A stretch of 64,000 nucleotides of DNA from Niabella sp. (GTDB lineage: Bacteria; Bacteroidota; Bacteroidia; Chitinophagales; Chitinophagaceae). The DNA lies in the NCBI GenBank assembly GCA_027493055.1, contig JAPUDO010000019.1, forward strand, positions 49,839 to 113,838, given 5' to 3'. The stretch's first letter is position 1; each line of letters opens with the position of its first letter. Shown one piece after another: positions 17,125-26,309 of the stretch. The notes beneath the pieces were generated by a model. The model had not been told where the DNA came from. It did not search any database and was given only the letters and a program-made list of their open reading frames with translations. A program made the translations under genes and the position numbers.

Positions 17125-17515
17125 TTCACGTTATGCTGGTTACTGGTTACAAGTTTCCGATGAATATTGAACATTGAGCATTCCTGCCCCCGTCCGTACC
17201 GGCACGGGCGGACGTCCGGTCAGGCGGGGATTGTTGATTATTATCTGAGTATAGAATTTCTATATCGCCTATTTAATTAGGACACGGGTTGCTTGATACT
17301 GGTCTGTGTTCTGTCTCAATACTAAGTACTATTGTCTGGATACTGGATGCTTGTCTGCTACTTCTCGTACATCGTACATCTAATATCGTACATTTTACAT
17401 TATCCAGCATCCAACAAACTTTTCAACTTTCCATCCTGTCAACTGTCATCAGTCGACTGTCATCTTCCCCAACGGCTACCGCAAATTAGCTATCGTAATG
17501 GTATCCTGTTCTTTT

Positions 17516-17523
17516 TAACTTTG
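17516..17523 (+). promoter_or_regulatory. -7 promoter box of the 17546 gene
   Basis: TAACTTTG matches TAnnTTTG, 22 bases before the ATG. No good -33 box is visible. Confidence 0.5.
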
Positions 17524-17545
17524 GGAAACACTATTCTAAAAGGCC

Positions 17546-18073
17546 ATGAAGAATCCCATTACGTTTTTAATCTGCATTATATATTGTTTAGCCGCAATTG
17601 GCCAGCAGGCGGATACGGAATTTACCAAAGGCTGGTTGCTTGCCGGCAGGCTTACTAATGGTGCTATAACCAACTTTAAAAATACTGCTCCAGACTTGTA
17701 CACAGGCGGAATAGGCCTGAATACACAGTTTACAGTTGTTCCGGGTTTGTTACGGCTGGGTGCTAACGCTGGTGCTGTTTATCATAGCAAAAAAGTGTCG
17801 GGACTGTTCGGACCGATGGCAGCATTAAAACTGAAAAATTTTGCTACTAAAAATTTCGGGAGTCTTGCCAATATGCACCTGATAGCTGAAGCCAACTGGG
17901 GAACCAATAAGCAGCAGATGGCTGGCGGAGGATTGGGATTTGAGATCCTGGGGCTGGCTCATATAGGCATAACCGCACAGCGGGATTACAAATGGAACCA
18001 TTGGTGGCTGCAATCTTTCATAGCAATAAGGTTGAATAAATTTAAGCAGGAAGAGGATAAATACTCCAGGTAA
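17546..18073 (+). CDS. Secreted or outer-membrane beta-barrel-like protein, unknown
   Basis: 175 residues with a signal peptide (MKNPITFLICIIYCLAAIGQ, cleavage after about 18). The mature protein has alternating hydrophobic and Gly-rich strands (GLLRLGANAGAVYH, HLIAEANWG, GIGLNTQFTV) ending in a basic tail, as in small outer-membrane barrels. Family not recognised. It stands alone between repeat-rich DNA and the patatin gene. Confidence 0.65.
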   Translation: MKNPITFLICIIYCLAAIGQQADTEFTKGWLLAGRLTNGAITNFKNTAPDLYTGGIGLNTQFTVVPGLLRLGANAGAVYHSKKVSGLFGPMAALKLKNFATKNFGSLANMHLIAEANWGTNKQQMAGGGLGFEILGLAHIGITAQRDYKWNHWWLQSFIAIRLNKFKQEEDKYSR

Positions 18074-18210
18074 AAGTTCTGGTTAAAATTAACAGCATAC
18101 AGGTTGATAAGTAATCTTTACAGGCAGGCATCTACCCACAGGTGCATAAGCGCTGATAATTAAAAAATCCGTCCAACCGGGTTACCCGTGCGGGCATAAA
18201 AAACAAGCAG

Positions 18211-19248
18211 ATGAAACAAGCGCTGGTAATAAGTGGAGGAGGTTCTAAGGGAGCTTTTTCCGTTGGCGTTATAAAAGAGCTGGTTACTATTTATCAAACC
18301 CGCTTTGATATATTGGTTGGAACAAGCACAGGGGCGTTAATAATACCACTGGCAGCTCTTGGAGAAATGGATCAGCTGGAAAAACTTTATACTACAGTAA
18401 CGGACGCCGATATCATTGTAAAGTATAATATAGGCAAAAGGTTAGGCACTACTTCTATTTTTACGGCCGGCCCTTTAACCGCCCAGATTGATACTTTATA
18501 CACTGATGCCTTTTTCAAAAGACTCCAGGATTCGGGAAAGGAAATTTACCTCACTACTGTCTGCCTGCAAACAGAAGAGCTGGTGGTTTTTACAACGGCT
18601 TCCAACCCGGTTGAAACCAGTTATTATACAATACGCAAAATTGTAAATGGCGATCAGTTCAGGCGTGCCGTGCTGGCCTCTGCCAGCCAGCCTGTATTTA
18701 TGCCACCGATCAAAATAAACAAAAATGTGCCCGGCGAGCGCTTTCCTGATCATCAGTTCGTAGATGGCGGAGTAAGAGAATATGCAGGCCTGGGCATAGC
18801 CATAGATGCCGGTGCGGAAGAAATTTTCACGATCGCCCATTCAGCAAAAAATTTTGTTCCTGCATCAGGAACATTTTCCGACCTGTTCAGTATCCTGGAG
18901 CATACCATTGCCATGTTCATTACAGATGTTGCAGCCAATGATATTTACCAGCCACACCGGTATAATGAGGCATTAATATACATTCAAAAAGTGAGGGAAA
19001 AAATGAAATCTGCCGGAATTCCGGAAGCCGATATTGAAAAATTTTTTACTGTTGACGACATCCCCTGCAGCTATCAAAATAAAAAGCCAATAAAAATACA
19101 CATGATACAGCCCGAAGATAATTTAGGAGGCGGCCCGGGCGGCCTTGTGTTTGATCCCGGGGAAATGAAAGGAATGTTAGTAAAAGGGCAGATGGCACTT
19201 CAATCATACGTGGCTAACCTTAACCCCGGAGAAGTGCACTGGGCATAG
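18211..19248 (+). CDS. Patatin-like phospholipase
   Basis: 345 residues without a signal peptide. Patatin motifs are complete: oxyanion loop GGGSKG (9-14), nucleophile elbow GTSTG with Ser 39, and the catalytic Asp in VDGG (Asp 185), giving the Ser-Asp dyad. The family hydrolyses acyl lipids. The C-terminal 90 residues are specific to this subfamily and end LNPGEVHWA. It is monocistronic, with repeats on both sides. Lipid substrate unknown. Confidence 0.9.
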   Translation: MKQALVISGGGSKGAFSVGVIKELVTIYQTRFDILVGTSTGALIIPLAALGEMDQLEKLYTTVTDADIIVKYNIGKRLGTTSIFTAGPLTAQIDTLYTDAFFKRLQDSGKEIYLTTVCLQTEELVVFTTASNPVETSYYTIRKIVNGDQFRRAVLASASQPVFMPPIKINKNVPGERFPDHQFVDGGVREYAGLGIAIDAGAEEIFTIAHSAKNFVPASGTFSDLFSILEHTIAMFITDVAANDIYQPHRYNEALIYIQKVREKMKSAGIPEADIEKFFTVDDIPCSYQNKKPIKIHMIQPEDNLGGGPGGLVFDPGEMKGMLVKGQMALQSYVANLNPGEVHWA

Positions 19249-19867
19249 GGGTTAAGTGAAGGCGGACGGTCTGAAGGTCCAGAGGATTCCCAGGGAGAGA
19301 CCTAATCAAGAAGAGACAATATCGTTTACTTAACGTTTTTGTCTGGTTGCAGGTAATAACACCCGCAATGGCGGCAAACTATCAAGTAACAGGTATGCCC
19401 AGGTCCGGAGACCTGAGCAAGAGCTATTGGTTTCTAAAACAGTCAGGTAGCGGGTATACCCAGGTAGGGAGACTACTACTGTTCGAAACCTGAAAATATG
19501 TTTTAATCAAGCCTGAAAGCCCGCCTGCCGGACGGGCAGGGCTAATATTATTATAAAAAAAGCATCTACACCGATTAAAATCCTGAAGGGATGACATAAT
19601 ATCCTTTGGCACCCCTTCGGGGTTTTCGTCCAAAATCCAAACGATTTTTCTATAATAATAACATCTCTTCGAGATTTTTCTAAGGTTTTGAACACTTAAG
19701 GGCCGGAGACCTGAGCAAGAAAAGGTTGTCTTCGGCCTTTAGCTTCGGCTTCCAGTGAGTAGTATAGAATTTCTATATCACATAGCTGATAATCCCCTTT
19801 CCCTCTACTTGTTGAACTGTACTATTATTAAACAACTTTCAAACTCATCATTCACCCTCATCACTCA
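19249..19867. repeat. 619-bp repeat-mosaic gap
   Basis: No gene. Contains a hairpin CAGGTC-CGGA-GACCTG (19400-19415), two copies of the 18-mer CCGGAGACCTGAGCAAGA (19405-19422 and 19703-19720), a degenerate tandem neighbour of the first copy (about 19451-19475), a G/C-rich palindrome CCGCCTGCCGGACGGGCAGG near 19520-19540, the AAGGTTTTGAACAC word (about 19683-19696, shared with 41257-41270) and the 19-bp word also found at 17248 (19761-19779). Confidence 0.65.
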
Positions 19868-22150
19868 CTACTTCACCCACTCTATTTTTCCTGCTTTCAC
19901 ATCCCGTGAGTTACTGCCGATCATAATTTCAAATGCACCCGGTTCCCAATCGTATTTTAAATTGCTGTTATAAAATTTCAGATCTTCAGGCGTGATATTA
20001 AACGTTATGGGTTTAGTTTCACCAGCTTTCAGCATTATTTTCTGAAAACCTTTCAGCTCCTTAACAGGTCTGGTTACGCTTCCTACCATATCCCTGATAT
20101 AAAGCTGCACCACTTCCTGTCCATCGTACTTACCAGCATTAGTCACCTCAATACTTGCTTTTAATGTTTGATTTCCTTTTAAGGAGGTGCTGCTTAATTT
20201 CAGGTTGTCATAAGTGAAGCTGGTATAGCTTAGCCCATAACCAAACGGATACAGCGGGTCGTTACTTACATCAATATAATTGCTGCGGAACTTCTGAAAC
20301 CATTTACCCTCAGCTAAAGGACGTCCCGTATTTTTATGCGCATAATAAAGGGGAATTTGTCCTACATTTTGCGGAAAGCTCATGGTAAGCTTGCCAGCAG
20401 GATTAACATCACCAAACAATACATCCGCAACAGCAGCGCCTGCCTCACTGCCACCAAACCATACATTTAAAATAGCCGGTACATTTTTATCTTCCCAGGT
20501 AAGTGTAAGCGGACGCCCTGTAAACAACACCAGCACTACCGGCTTACCGGTAGCTAGCAATTGCTTTAACAATTTTTGCTGTGTTTCAGGAATATCCAAA
20601 TCAGTACGGCTGCTGGCTTCCCCGCTAAACTCTGCCGCTTCTCCCATTGCCGCTACAATCACATCGGCTTTAGCTGCAATATCCAGCGCTTCTTTTGCCA
20701 GCGCTTCTTCACTGCGGGCATCACGGTTCAGCGCTTTACCAAACATGGTGGCCCTTTCTTCCAAAGCCGCATCAGCAGTAAGGTTACTGCCTTTTGCATA
20801 CATTACTTCTGCGCTATTCCCTAATACCTGCTTTAAACCTGCCAAAACAGGTATTGACTTATCCTGCTTTGTAGCTACGCTCCAGGTGCCTGCCATGTTA
20901 TTAGCCGCATCGGCCAAAGGCCCTATCAACGCTATTTTTCCGGATTTTTTTAGTGGTAATAGCCCCCCTTCGTTTTTCAACAGCACAAAACTTTGCGCTG
21001 CAATCTGCCGGGCTATTTTCCTGTTGGCATCTGTAAAAATCTCTGTTTTGGCACGGCTCTCATCGCAATATTTATAAGGATCTTTAAATAATCCCAGCTT
21101 GTATTTGGCTTCCAGCATCCTGCGACAGGCTGCATCAATTTCAGCTGCGGTTATCTTCTTTTCCTGTAAAGATTTTTTAAGTGTTTTTAAAAAACCCTCA
21201 CCTACCATATCCATATCTATGCCTGCCTTTAAAGCCAATGCTGATACGGTCTGCAAATCACCCATGCCATGATCGATCATTTCGTTGATACCTGTATAAT
21301 CAGTTACCACAAAACCTTTAAAGCCCCATTGTTTCCGCAGCACATCTGTAAGCAACCATTTATTGCCGGTTGCCGGGATGCCGTCAATTTCATTAAAGGA
21401 TGCCATCACGCTTACCACACCGGCATCAACCGCGGCTTTATAAGGAGGGAAGTATTCATTGTACATTCTGATGCGGCTCATGTCCACTGTGTTGTAATCA
21501 CGGCCTGCTTCGCCGGCGCCATATAAGGCATAATGCTTAACACATGCCAGTATATTATCATTAGCTTTCAAATTACCCTGGTAACCTTTTACCATGGCCT
21601 TTGCTATTAGTGATCCCAGGTAAGGGTCTTCCCCATTGCCTTCTGATACCCGCCCCCAGCGCGGATCGCGTGCTATATCTACCATAGGGCTAAACGTCCA
21701 GCCTATCCCATCTGCACTGGCTTCAACAGCGGCAATGCGCGCCGATTGCTCAATGGCTTTCATATCCCAGGTGCAAGATAAGCCCAGCGGGATAGGGAAA
21801 GTAGTTTCATAGCCGTGTATTACGTCCATACCAAATAACATGGGGATCTTCATGCGACTTTGCTCTACCGCTACTTTTTGAATGGCCTTTATTTTTTCTA
21901 CCCCTTTAATATTGAACAACCCGCCAACAAGACCCTTCTTTACATTCTGACCAATATCAGAATTGGTGGCAGTTCCTGTTGTGAACTCACCGGCGCTTGG
22001 TAAATTCAGCTGCCCAATTTTTTCCTCTATTGTCATTTTGCTCATCAGCGATGTGATGAAACTGTTCATTGCTGCGTCATTATGCTGCGCATAGGAAGCA
22101 GTTACCAATAAAACAACAAACGTAAACGAAATCCATAGATTCTTTATCAT
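19868..22150 (-). CDS. GH3 beta-glucosidase, secreted (BglX-like)
   Basis: About 760 residues with a signal peptide. The GH3 N-domain (about 35-370) carries RDPRWGR, KHYALYG and the nucleophile region GFVVTDYTGI, Asp about 284. The GH3 C-domain follows (SFVLLKNEGGLLPL, VLFTGRPL), then the Fn3-like domain (LKGFQKIMLKAGE). It would cleave glucosyl units from beta-glucan oligosaccharides in the periplasm. It is the last gene of the polysaccharide locus, 32 bases after the SGNH gene. ATG 22150 is preferred; ATG 22159 is possible. GH3 enzymes with GH144 partners act on sophoro-oligosaccharides, an inference here. Confidence 0.92.
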   Translation of the reverse strand: MIKNLWISFTFVVLLVTASYAQHNDAAMNSFITSLMSKMTIEEKIGQLNLPSAGEFTTGTATNSDIGQNVKKGLVGGLFNIKGVEKIKAIQKVAVEQSRMKIPMLFGMDVIHGYETTFPIPLGLSCTWDMKAIEQSARIAAVEASADGIGWTFSPMVDIARDPRWGRVSEGNGEDPYLGSLIAKAMVKGYQGNLKANDNILACVKHYALYGAGEAGRDYNTVDMSRIRMYNEYFPPYKAAVDAGVVSVMASFNEIDGIPATGNKWLLTDVLRKQWGFKGFVVTDYTGINEMIDHGMGDLQTVSALALKAGIDMDMVGEGFLKTLKKSLQEKKITAAEIDAACRRMLEAKYKLGLFKDPYKYCDESRAKTEIFTDANRKIARQIAAQSFVLLKNEGGLLPLKKSGKIALIGPLADAANNMAGTWSVATKQDKSIPVLAGLKQVLGNSAEVMYAKGSNLTADAALEERATMFGKALNRDARSEEALAKEALDIAAKADVIVAAMGEAAEFSGEASSRTDLDIPETQQKLLKQLLATGKPVVLVLFTGRPLTLTWEDKNVPAILNVWFGGSEAGAAVADVLFGDVNPAGKLTMSFPQNVGQIPLYYAHKNTGRPLAEGKWFQKFRSNYIDVSNDPLYPFGYGLSYTSFTYDNLKLSSTSLKGNQTLKASIEVTNAGKYDGQEVVQLYIRDMVGSVTRPVKELKGFQKIMLKAGETKPITFNITPEDLKFYNSNLKYDWEPGAFEIMIGSNSRDVKAGKIEWVK

Positions 22151-22182
22151 ACAAAGCAATTTTTAATTTTAAAAGGAGTTAT

Positions 22183-22848
22183 TTATTTCTTCAGATAAGG
22201 CTGCATGGCTTTTTTCCAGATTGCATAACCTTTGGCATTCATGTGCAGGTTATCGCCCAGGAAAATATCGCTCATGATGCTGCCGTCTTCATTCAGCATT
22301 AAAGAATAAACATCCACAAATTTTGCCTTTTTATCTTTCAGCAGGAACTGTTTAATCAGTTCATTAGCCTCCTTGTACTTAAGCTGTAAATGTTTACGGC
22401 TGGGGCTGGGCTTCATGGACACATACACAAACGGGGTTGAGGGATATTTATCCCTTATATATTTATACAGGATCCTGAACCTGTCCATTACTGTTTCAAC
22501 AGAAGGGGCATCAGGCGAAGCGAAATCATTCTCACCGCAATACATTACAATTTGCTTTGGTGCATAAGGGAATATCACTTCATAGCGATACCGGATAAGG
22601 TCTGGCAATGAGGAGCCACCAAAAGCCCTGTTCAGAATTTTATGTCTGGGAAAATAATCCTTAACATCTTTCCAGAAAGTAAAAGAAGAGCTGCCAATAA
22701 ACAGGATCTGATTAGAAGCGGGGAAGGTGGCACTGTCCTGCTGCTTAAACTTTTGTACATCGTTCCAGAAAGGAAGGGTTTGCTGCGCCTTAACAATACC
22801 TGTAAAAAACAGGAACACTACCACTACAACCCATTTTAAATTTTTCAT
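22183..22848 (-). CDS. SGNH/GDSL hydrolase, secreted
   Basis: About 221 residues with signal peptide (MKNLKWVVVVVFLFFTGIVKA). The four SGNH blocks are present: FIGSSSF (Ser), AFGGSS (Gly), CGENDFA (Asn) and DNLHMNAKGY (Asp-His). The family removes acyl groups, so in this locus it may deacetylate a decorated glucan; that is inference. It lies between the GH43 and GH3 genes, preceded by a double hairpin. Confidence 0.88.
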   Translation of the reverse strand: MKNLKWVVVVVFLFFTGIVKAQQTLPFWNDVQKFKQQDSATFPASNQILFIGSSSFTFWKDVKDYFPRHKILNRAFGGSSLPDLIRYRYEVIFPYAPKQIVMYCGENDFASPDAPSVETVMDRFRILYKYIRDKYPSTPFVYVSMKPSPSRKHLQLKYKEANELIKQFLLKDKKAKFVDVYSLMLNEDGSIMSDIFLGDNLHMNAKGYAIWKKAMQPYLKK

Positions 22849-22888
22849 AAACATCATTTTATACAATTTTATTTTATACTTTTTTTGC

Positions 22889-22940
22889 TATACGAGGCGT
22901 CCTCGCCTCGTATAAGCGATGCTGTCGCCTCCGGGCGACA
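22889..22940 (-). promoter_or_regulatory. Double hairpin between the GH43 and SGNH genes
   Basis: Two perfect stems in the message: TGTCGCC-CGGA-GGCGACA (22923-22940) and an 11-bp stem TATACGAGGCG with loop AGGA (22889-22914). No U-tract follows, so they are not classic terminators. They may stabilise or process the operon mRNA and set the ratio of upstream to downstream genes. Confidence 0.65.
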
Positions 22941-22946
22941 CACTAC

Positions 22947-24809
22947 TCATTCCACTTTGATCACTTTACTTCTTTCACTCACACCGTTTTCATTAATGGC
23001 CTGGATACAATAATAGTATGTTTTTTGCGAGTCCATCGCTTTCATCCAGTATTCATTATTACTGTGCACCATAATGCTGGTATATAATTTACCAGGATGC
23101 GTGCCATAAAAAATATGGTACGCAAAAGCATTATCTACCGGGCGCCATTTTATAAAAGCACTGCGTTTATCCTTTTCTGTTCTAAGCACTATAAAGTCCT
23201 GTACTGCCTCTGGTTTTACCCCGTTGCCATTACCAAATACCCGTAACCCACTAATGGCAAACTTTCCCGAAGGCATGTGTATATTTTCCAGCTTAATATA
23301 CCTTGCCTGCACCGGCCTGTCGAGCTGTACATATTCATGTGGAATGTCTGTATTGTTTTTGCTTTTGTCTGTTAATAAGCTCCACTTTTTCCCGTCAAGT
23401 GAATAGTATAATTTATACTGATGGTACAGATCGGTGAATTTACCCAGCTTGCCGGAGTCAACATCCTGATCTGCATAATTGATCTGCACAGCGTTCACGG
23501 TGGAGACGTTTCCCAGGTCGGTTTGGATCCATTCTCCTTTATTTCCGGTTAACGCGCTCCAGTAAGTTTTCATCAGCTCATCCACCGCGTTGTTAGGCAC
23601 ATATCCTCCCAAAGTAGAAGACACCTGCACCGGTTTATTATAGTTCAGCAGCATCCAGCCTGTGAAATAAGGGGATAACCCATCTTTGCCGTATTCACTT
23701 TTTATGCCTGGCGAAGGAATATAATGCGGGTAATCGCCGAAGGTAGTATTGCACCACATCGTACCCTCACTATCGAAACCTGTAGGCCAGATGCCCAGCC
23801 TCCGCTCAAAAGTATTCTTTACAGAAATGACCGTTGTGGATACATGCCAGAAGTTATTGTAATTGTCTGTAAAAGTAGCGCCATGACCCGCACCGCGCAC
23901 AAAGCCGCCTAATTTAATGCTTAAGGGATCACTTTGCGCTTCAAAAGGGCCAAGAGGCCCGGTGCCCACCAGTAACCCGTCTGCATAGCCGCTGAATTCA
24001 GTGCCCGGTGCGCCATATTGCAAATAATATTTCCCGTTATACTTTGTCATGTGCGATCCTTCAATAAACGGATCCAGGAACGTATTGTCCATGTGCTCAC
24101 CAAAACGCTGCCAGCCAAAGCGCCAGGGTTCTAGCAGGTACATTTCTTTTCTTGTGCCCTGGGGCTGCATGGTTTTCCGGTCCAGCTCTACGCCGTACAT
24201 GGGAAATTTATTGCTGCTGCCATTATACATATACAGGCGTCCATCATCATCTGTAAAGAAAGAGGGATCCCACCCGCCGATATCAAACGAATCTACCAAA
24301 GGTTTCCATTCATTGGCTTTAGGATTGGTGCTCATCCAGATAGTAAAGTTGCGGCTGTAGGTGGAACCAAATACAAGCATGGTATCGCCAATGATACCAA
24401 CAGCAGGGGCGCATAGCTCATCGTACACCCCTGCATTCCAGGGACGTAAAAATTTTTTTGAAATAAACTTCCAGCTCAGCATGTCATTGCTCCACCAGTA
24501 ACCCCATTGATTGGTGCTGAAGAGGTAATAATCACCCTTATAATTTACGATAACGGGATCGGCGGTAGCACGGTGCCTGCCCCAGGTGCTGAAGTTGGGA
24601 ATGGGTGTATAACCATAATCTATGTTGATGGGGTTGCAGTAGGAGAACCTCACCCCTCCATAGGAGTCCTTTTGGATCGACCCCTCTCCGCGCAGAGAGG
24701 GGAGTTGCGCCGCCACATTTAAAGAGTAAAATAACAGGCTCAATAGCAGTACTGCCGCTGAAGTGTGCGACGCAATTACGCTGGGATATGTTCTCAAAGC
24801 CGGCAACAT
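22947..24809 (-). CDS. GH43-like glycoside hydrolase with discoidin and Fn3 domains
   Basis: About 620 residues. After a signal peptide the beta-propeller shows the GH43 triad: Asp in ADPVIV, Asp in GGWDPSFF and Glu in FIEGSHM. An F5/8-type C (discoidin) carbohydrate-binding domain follows (GEWIQTDLGNVSTVNAVQI, then ISGLRVFG), with an Fn3-like end (AFIKWRPVDNAFAYHIFYG). The substrate is not fixed by sequence. ATG 24809 gives a five-base gap to the GH144 gene. Just after the signal peptide, about 21 residues (LPSLRGEG...VRFS) are encoded by a palindromic repeat, see separate entry. Confidence 0.85.
   Translation of the reverse strand: MLPALRTYPSVIASHTSAAVLLLSLLFYSLNVAAQLPSLRGEGSIQKDSYGGVRFSYCNPINIDYGYTPIPNFSTWGRHRATADPVIVNYKGDYYLFSTNQWGYWWSNDMLSWKFISKKFLRPWNAGVYDELCAPAVGIIGDTMLVFGSTYSRNFTIWMSTNPKANEWKPLVDSFDIGGWDPSFFTDDDGRLYMYNGSSNKFPMYGVELDRKTMQPQGTRKEMYLLEPWRFGWQRFGEHMDNTFLDPFIEGSHMTKYNGKYYLQYGAPGTEFSGYADGLLVGTGPLGPFEAQSDPLSIKLGGFVRGAGHGATFTDNYNNFWHVSTTVISVKNTFERRLGIWPTGFDSEGTMWCNTTFGDYPHYIPSPGIKSEYGKDGLSPYFTGWMLLNYNKPVQVSSTLGGYVPNNAVDELMKTYWSALTGNKGEWIQTDLGNVSTVNAVQINYADQDVDSGKLGKFTDLYHQYKLYYSLDGKKWSLLTDKSKNNTDIPHEYVQLDRPVQARYIKLENIHMPSGKFAISGLRVFGNGNGVKPEAVQDFIVLRTEKDKRSAFIKWRPVDNAFAYHIFYGTHPGKLYTSIMVHSNNEYWMKAMDSQKTYYYCIQAINENGVSERSKVIKVE
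24648..24704. repeat. Palindromic repeat inside the GH43 gene
   Basis: The element runs from CCTCACCCC to GAGAGGGGAG, with a perfect 8-bp stem CCCCTCTC (24681-24688) / GAGAGGGG (24695-24702). It is in frame between signal peptide and catalytic domain. It has the form of a G/C-rich intergenic repeat and resembles the element inside alaS at 48972-49006. Confidence 0.65.
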
Positions 24810-24814
24810 AATAA

Positions 24815-26170
24815 CTACTTTATGTAAGGGCTTTGAAAGCCTAATTTTTTTAATCCATCCTGTACCTCGGGACAGCTCATGAAAAGGTCCCACAAAAGCC
24901 CTGTTCTGTAGTTTTCTATCATCACAACGATTGGACCCTGGTCTATGGCCAGGTGCGACTCAGCGTACCAGTTTTTGGCTTCATTAAAGGCATCTGTAAA
25001 ACCGTACTCTCTCCATATTTTATCTCCCAGGTCTACATAGAAATGCCTTAAAGCTTTCATGGATTTATCAGGTGTATAGGGAAACGCCGAGAGAGCGCCT
25101 GTAGGCGTTATGGTGCCATGATCGTTGGTGGGTGAATGCGCATCATACCCATTATAGGTATCGCTTGCGGTAAGTCCCCAGCAGTTTTCCGCATACCCTT
25201 TAAAAGCTTTGGGATTATCTACACAATACGCATAATTAATTAAAGTATGATTTTGATTTTGCTGCCAGTAGTCTGCATACTGATCTTTCAACCCTTTAGG
25301 GCTTAACCCTAAAAACGAGTAATGAGAGAAAAACAAAGGTCCGCCATAATCAAATCCCAATGGTAACGTGATATTGTAAAACTGCTTGCCGTTTTTAAAG
25401 AAATCACTTTGCGCCCAGCCGCGATGGTACACTTTACTGTTAACCGGGTATCTTGTGGATGAAGCAGCCAGTACGTAAGTGATCAGGCATTCATTAAACC
25501 CGCGAAGCGGAAAGTCCATTGCCCAGCCGTTATTGGGACTCCAATGCCAGTACAGTACTTCGCGGCCTTCACGTGTAAACCAGTCCCATTCAATATCATT
25601 CCATAAACCATTGATACGGCCACGCAGCTGCCTTTCTACATCATTATCTGCGTTAAAATACTGTCTTGCACAAAGCAATCCCTGGAACAGGAAGGCATTC
25701 TCTACTAAATCCGCCCCGTCATCTTTTCTGCCAAAAGGAATGACTTTGCCTGTTTCTCCATTCAGCCAATGTGGGAAAACACCATGATAGGCATCTGCTT
25801 TATAGAGAAACTTTACCATCTTTAATAAAAACCGCGCTGCCGTATCTCTTTCTATCCACCCCCTGTTCACTCCCGCAATAAGAGCCATGATACCAAAACC
25901 GGTGCCGCCGGTGGTTACTACCTCATGGCCATGAGCAAAAGTAATATTGCTTCGTTCGCGTGCAAGTCCGCTTACGGGATGGGCAAAGTCCCAGAAATAG
26001 CGAAGCGTTTGCTTTTGCACCAGGTCAACGAGGGCAGAATCAGAGATATTTTTATCAATCTTTAAGGTATAAGGTATAGATGCCGTTTTTCTGACAGCAG
26101 CTTTCTGGGCATTTGAATAAAACGGTGCCAGCAACCACAGGAAGACAAACGCAAACAAATAATTTTTCAT
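24815..26170 (-). CDS. GH144-type glucanase (Glycoamylase-fold domain), secreted
   Basis: 451 residues with signal peptide (to about residue 21, YSNA). The (alpha/alpha)6 'glycoamylase-like' domain is clear: QTLRYFWDFAHPVSGLARER, TGGTGFGIMA, GEKGK-like VIPFGRKDDGADLVENAFL, GFDYGGPLFFSHYSFLG, GYDAHSPTNDHGTI and GPIVVMIENYRTGLLWDLFM. This is the GH144 family, whose founding member from Chitinophaga is an endo-beta-1,2-glucanase. The protein is full length. A promoter box 45 bases upstream suggests that this gene starts a second transcript within the locus. Confidence 0.88.
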   Translation of the reverse strand: MKNYLFAFVFLWLLAPFYSNAQKAAVRKTASIPYTLKIDKNISDSALVDLVQKQTLRYFWDFAHPVSGLARERSNITFAHGHEVVTTGGTGFGIMALIAGVNRGWIERDTAARFLLKMVKFLYKADAYHGVFPHWLNGETGKVIPFGRKDDGADLVENAFLFQGLLCARQYFNADNDVERQLRGRINGLWNDIEWDWFTREGREVLYWHWSPNNGWAMDFPLRGFNECLITYVLAASSTRYPVNSKVYHRGWAQSDFFKNGKQFYNITLPLGFDYGGPLFFSHYSFLGLSPKGLKDQYADYWQQNQNHTLINYAYCVDNPKAFKGYAENCWGLTASDTYNGYDAHSPTNDHGTITPTGALSAFPYTPDKSMKALRHFYVDLGDKIWREYGFTDAFNEAKNWYAESHLAIDQGPIVVMIENYRTGLLWDLFMSCPEVQDGLKKLGFQSPYIK

Positions 26171-26214
26171 GGCGGACTTTTTATTATTGGATATAATGCA
26201 AACAGGAGCTGCTG

Positions 26215-26222
26215 CAAAATTA
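26215..26222 (-). promoter_or_regulatory. Internal promoter -7 box before the GH144 gene
   Basis: Minus-strand TAATTTTG matches TAnnTTTG, 45 bases before the ATG. A second start would let the four downstream hydrolase genes be expressed apart from susCD. No -33 box at standard distance. Confidence 0.4.
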
Positions 26223-26309
26223 GCATAAACGCTCCTTCTGTCATTATAGCAAATATGGCGAAAAAGGACGGGCTATCCAACAAAGCCGATGGGTTTTGAA
26301 ATAGTAAGA

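Larger units (their letters stand above)
16991..17545. repeat. 555-bp repeat-mosaic gap
   Basis: No gene. It holds an inverted copy (16994-17015) and two direct copies (17097-17124 and 17366-17393) of the 28-bp GTAC-rich repeat, a G/C-rich hairpin (17183-17230, stem CGTCCG/CGGACG), the 19-bp word AGTATAGAATTTCTATATC (17248-17266, repeated at 19761-19779), TACTGGAT words and CAACTGTCATCAGTC words. It ends with the promoter of the next gene. Confidence 0.65.

Noticed and set aside
16991-17545. Direct repeats considered as a CRISPR array
   Set aside because: Copies are few, irregularly spaced and spread over 40 kb, with no cas genes.
19249-19867. Possible insertion sequence remnant because of repeats at both ends
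   Set aside because: No transposase-like frame, no clear terminal inverted repeats or target duplication.
20382-21077. A 231-codon plus-strand frame opposite the GH3 gene
   Set aside because: Ala/Ser-rich shadow frame caused by the codon bias of the real gene.
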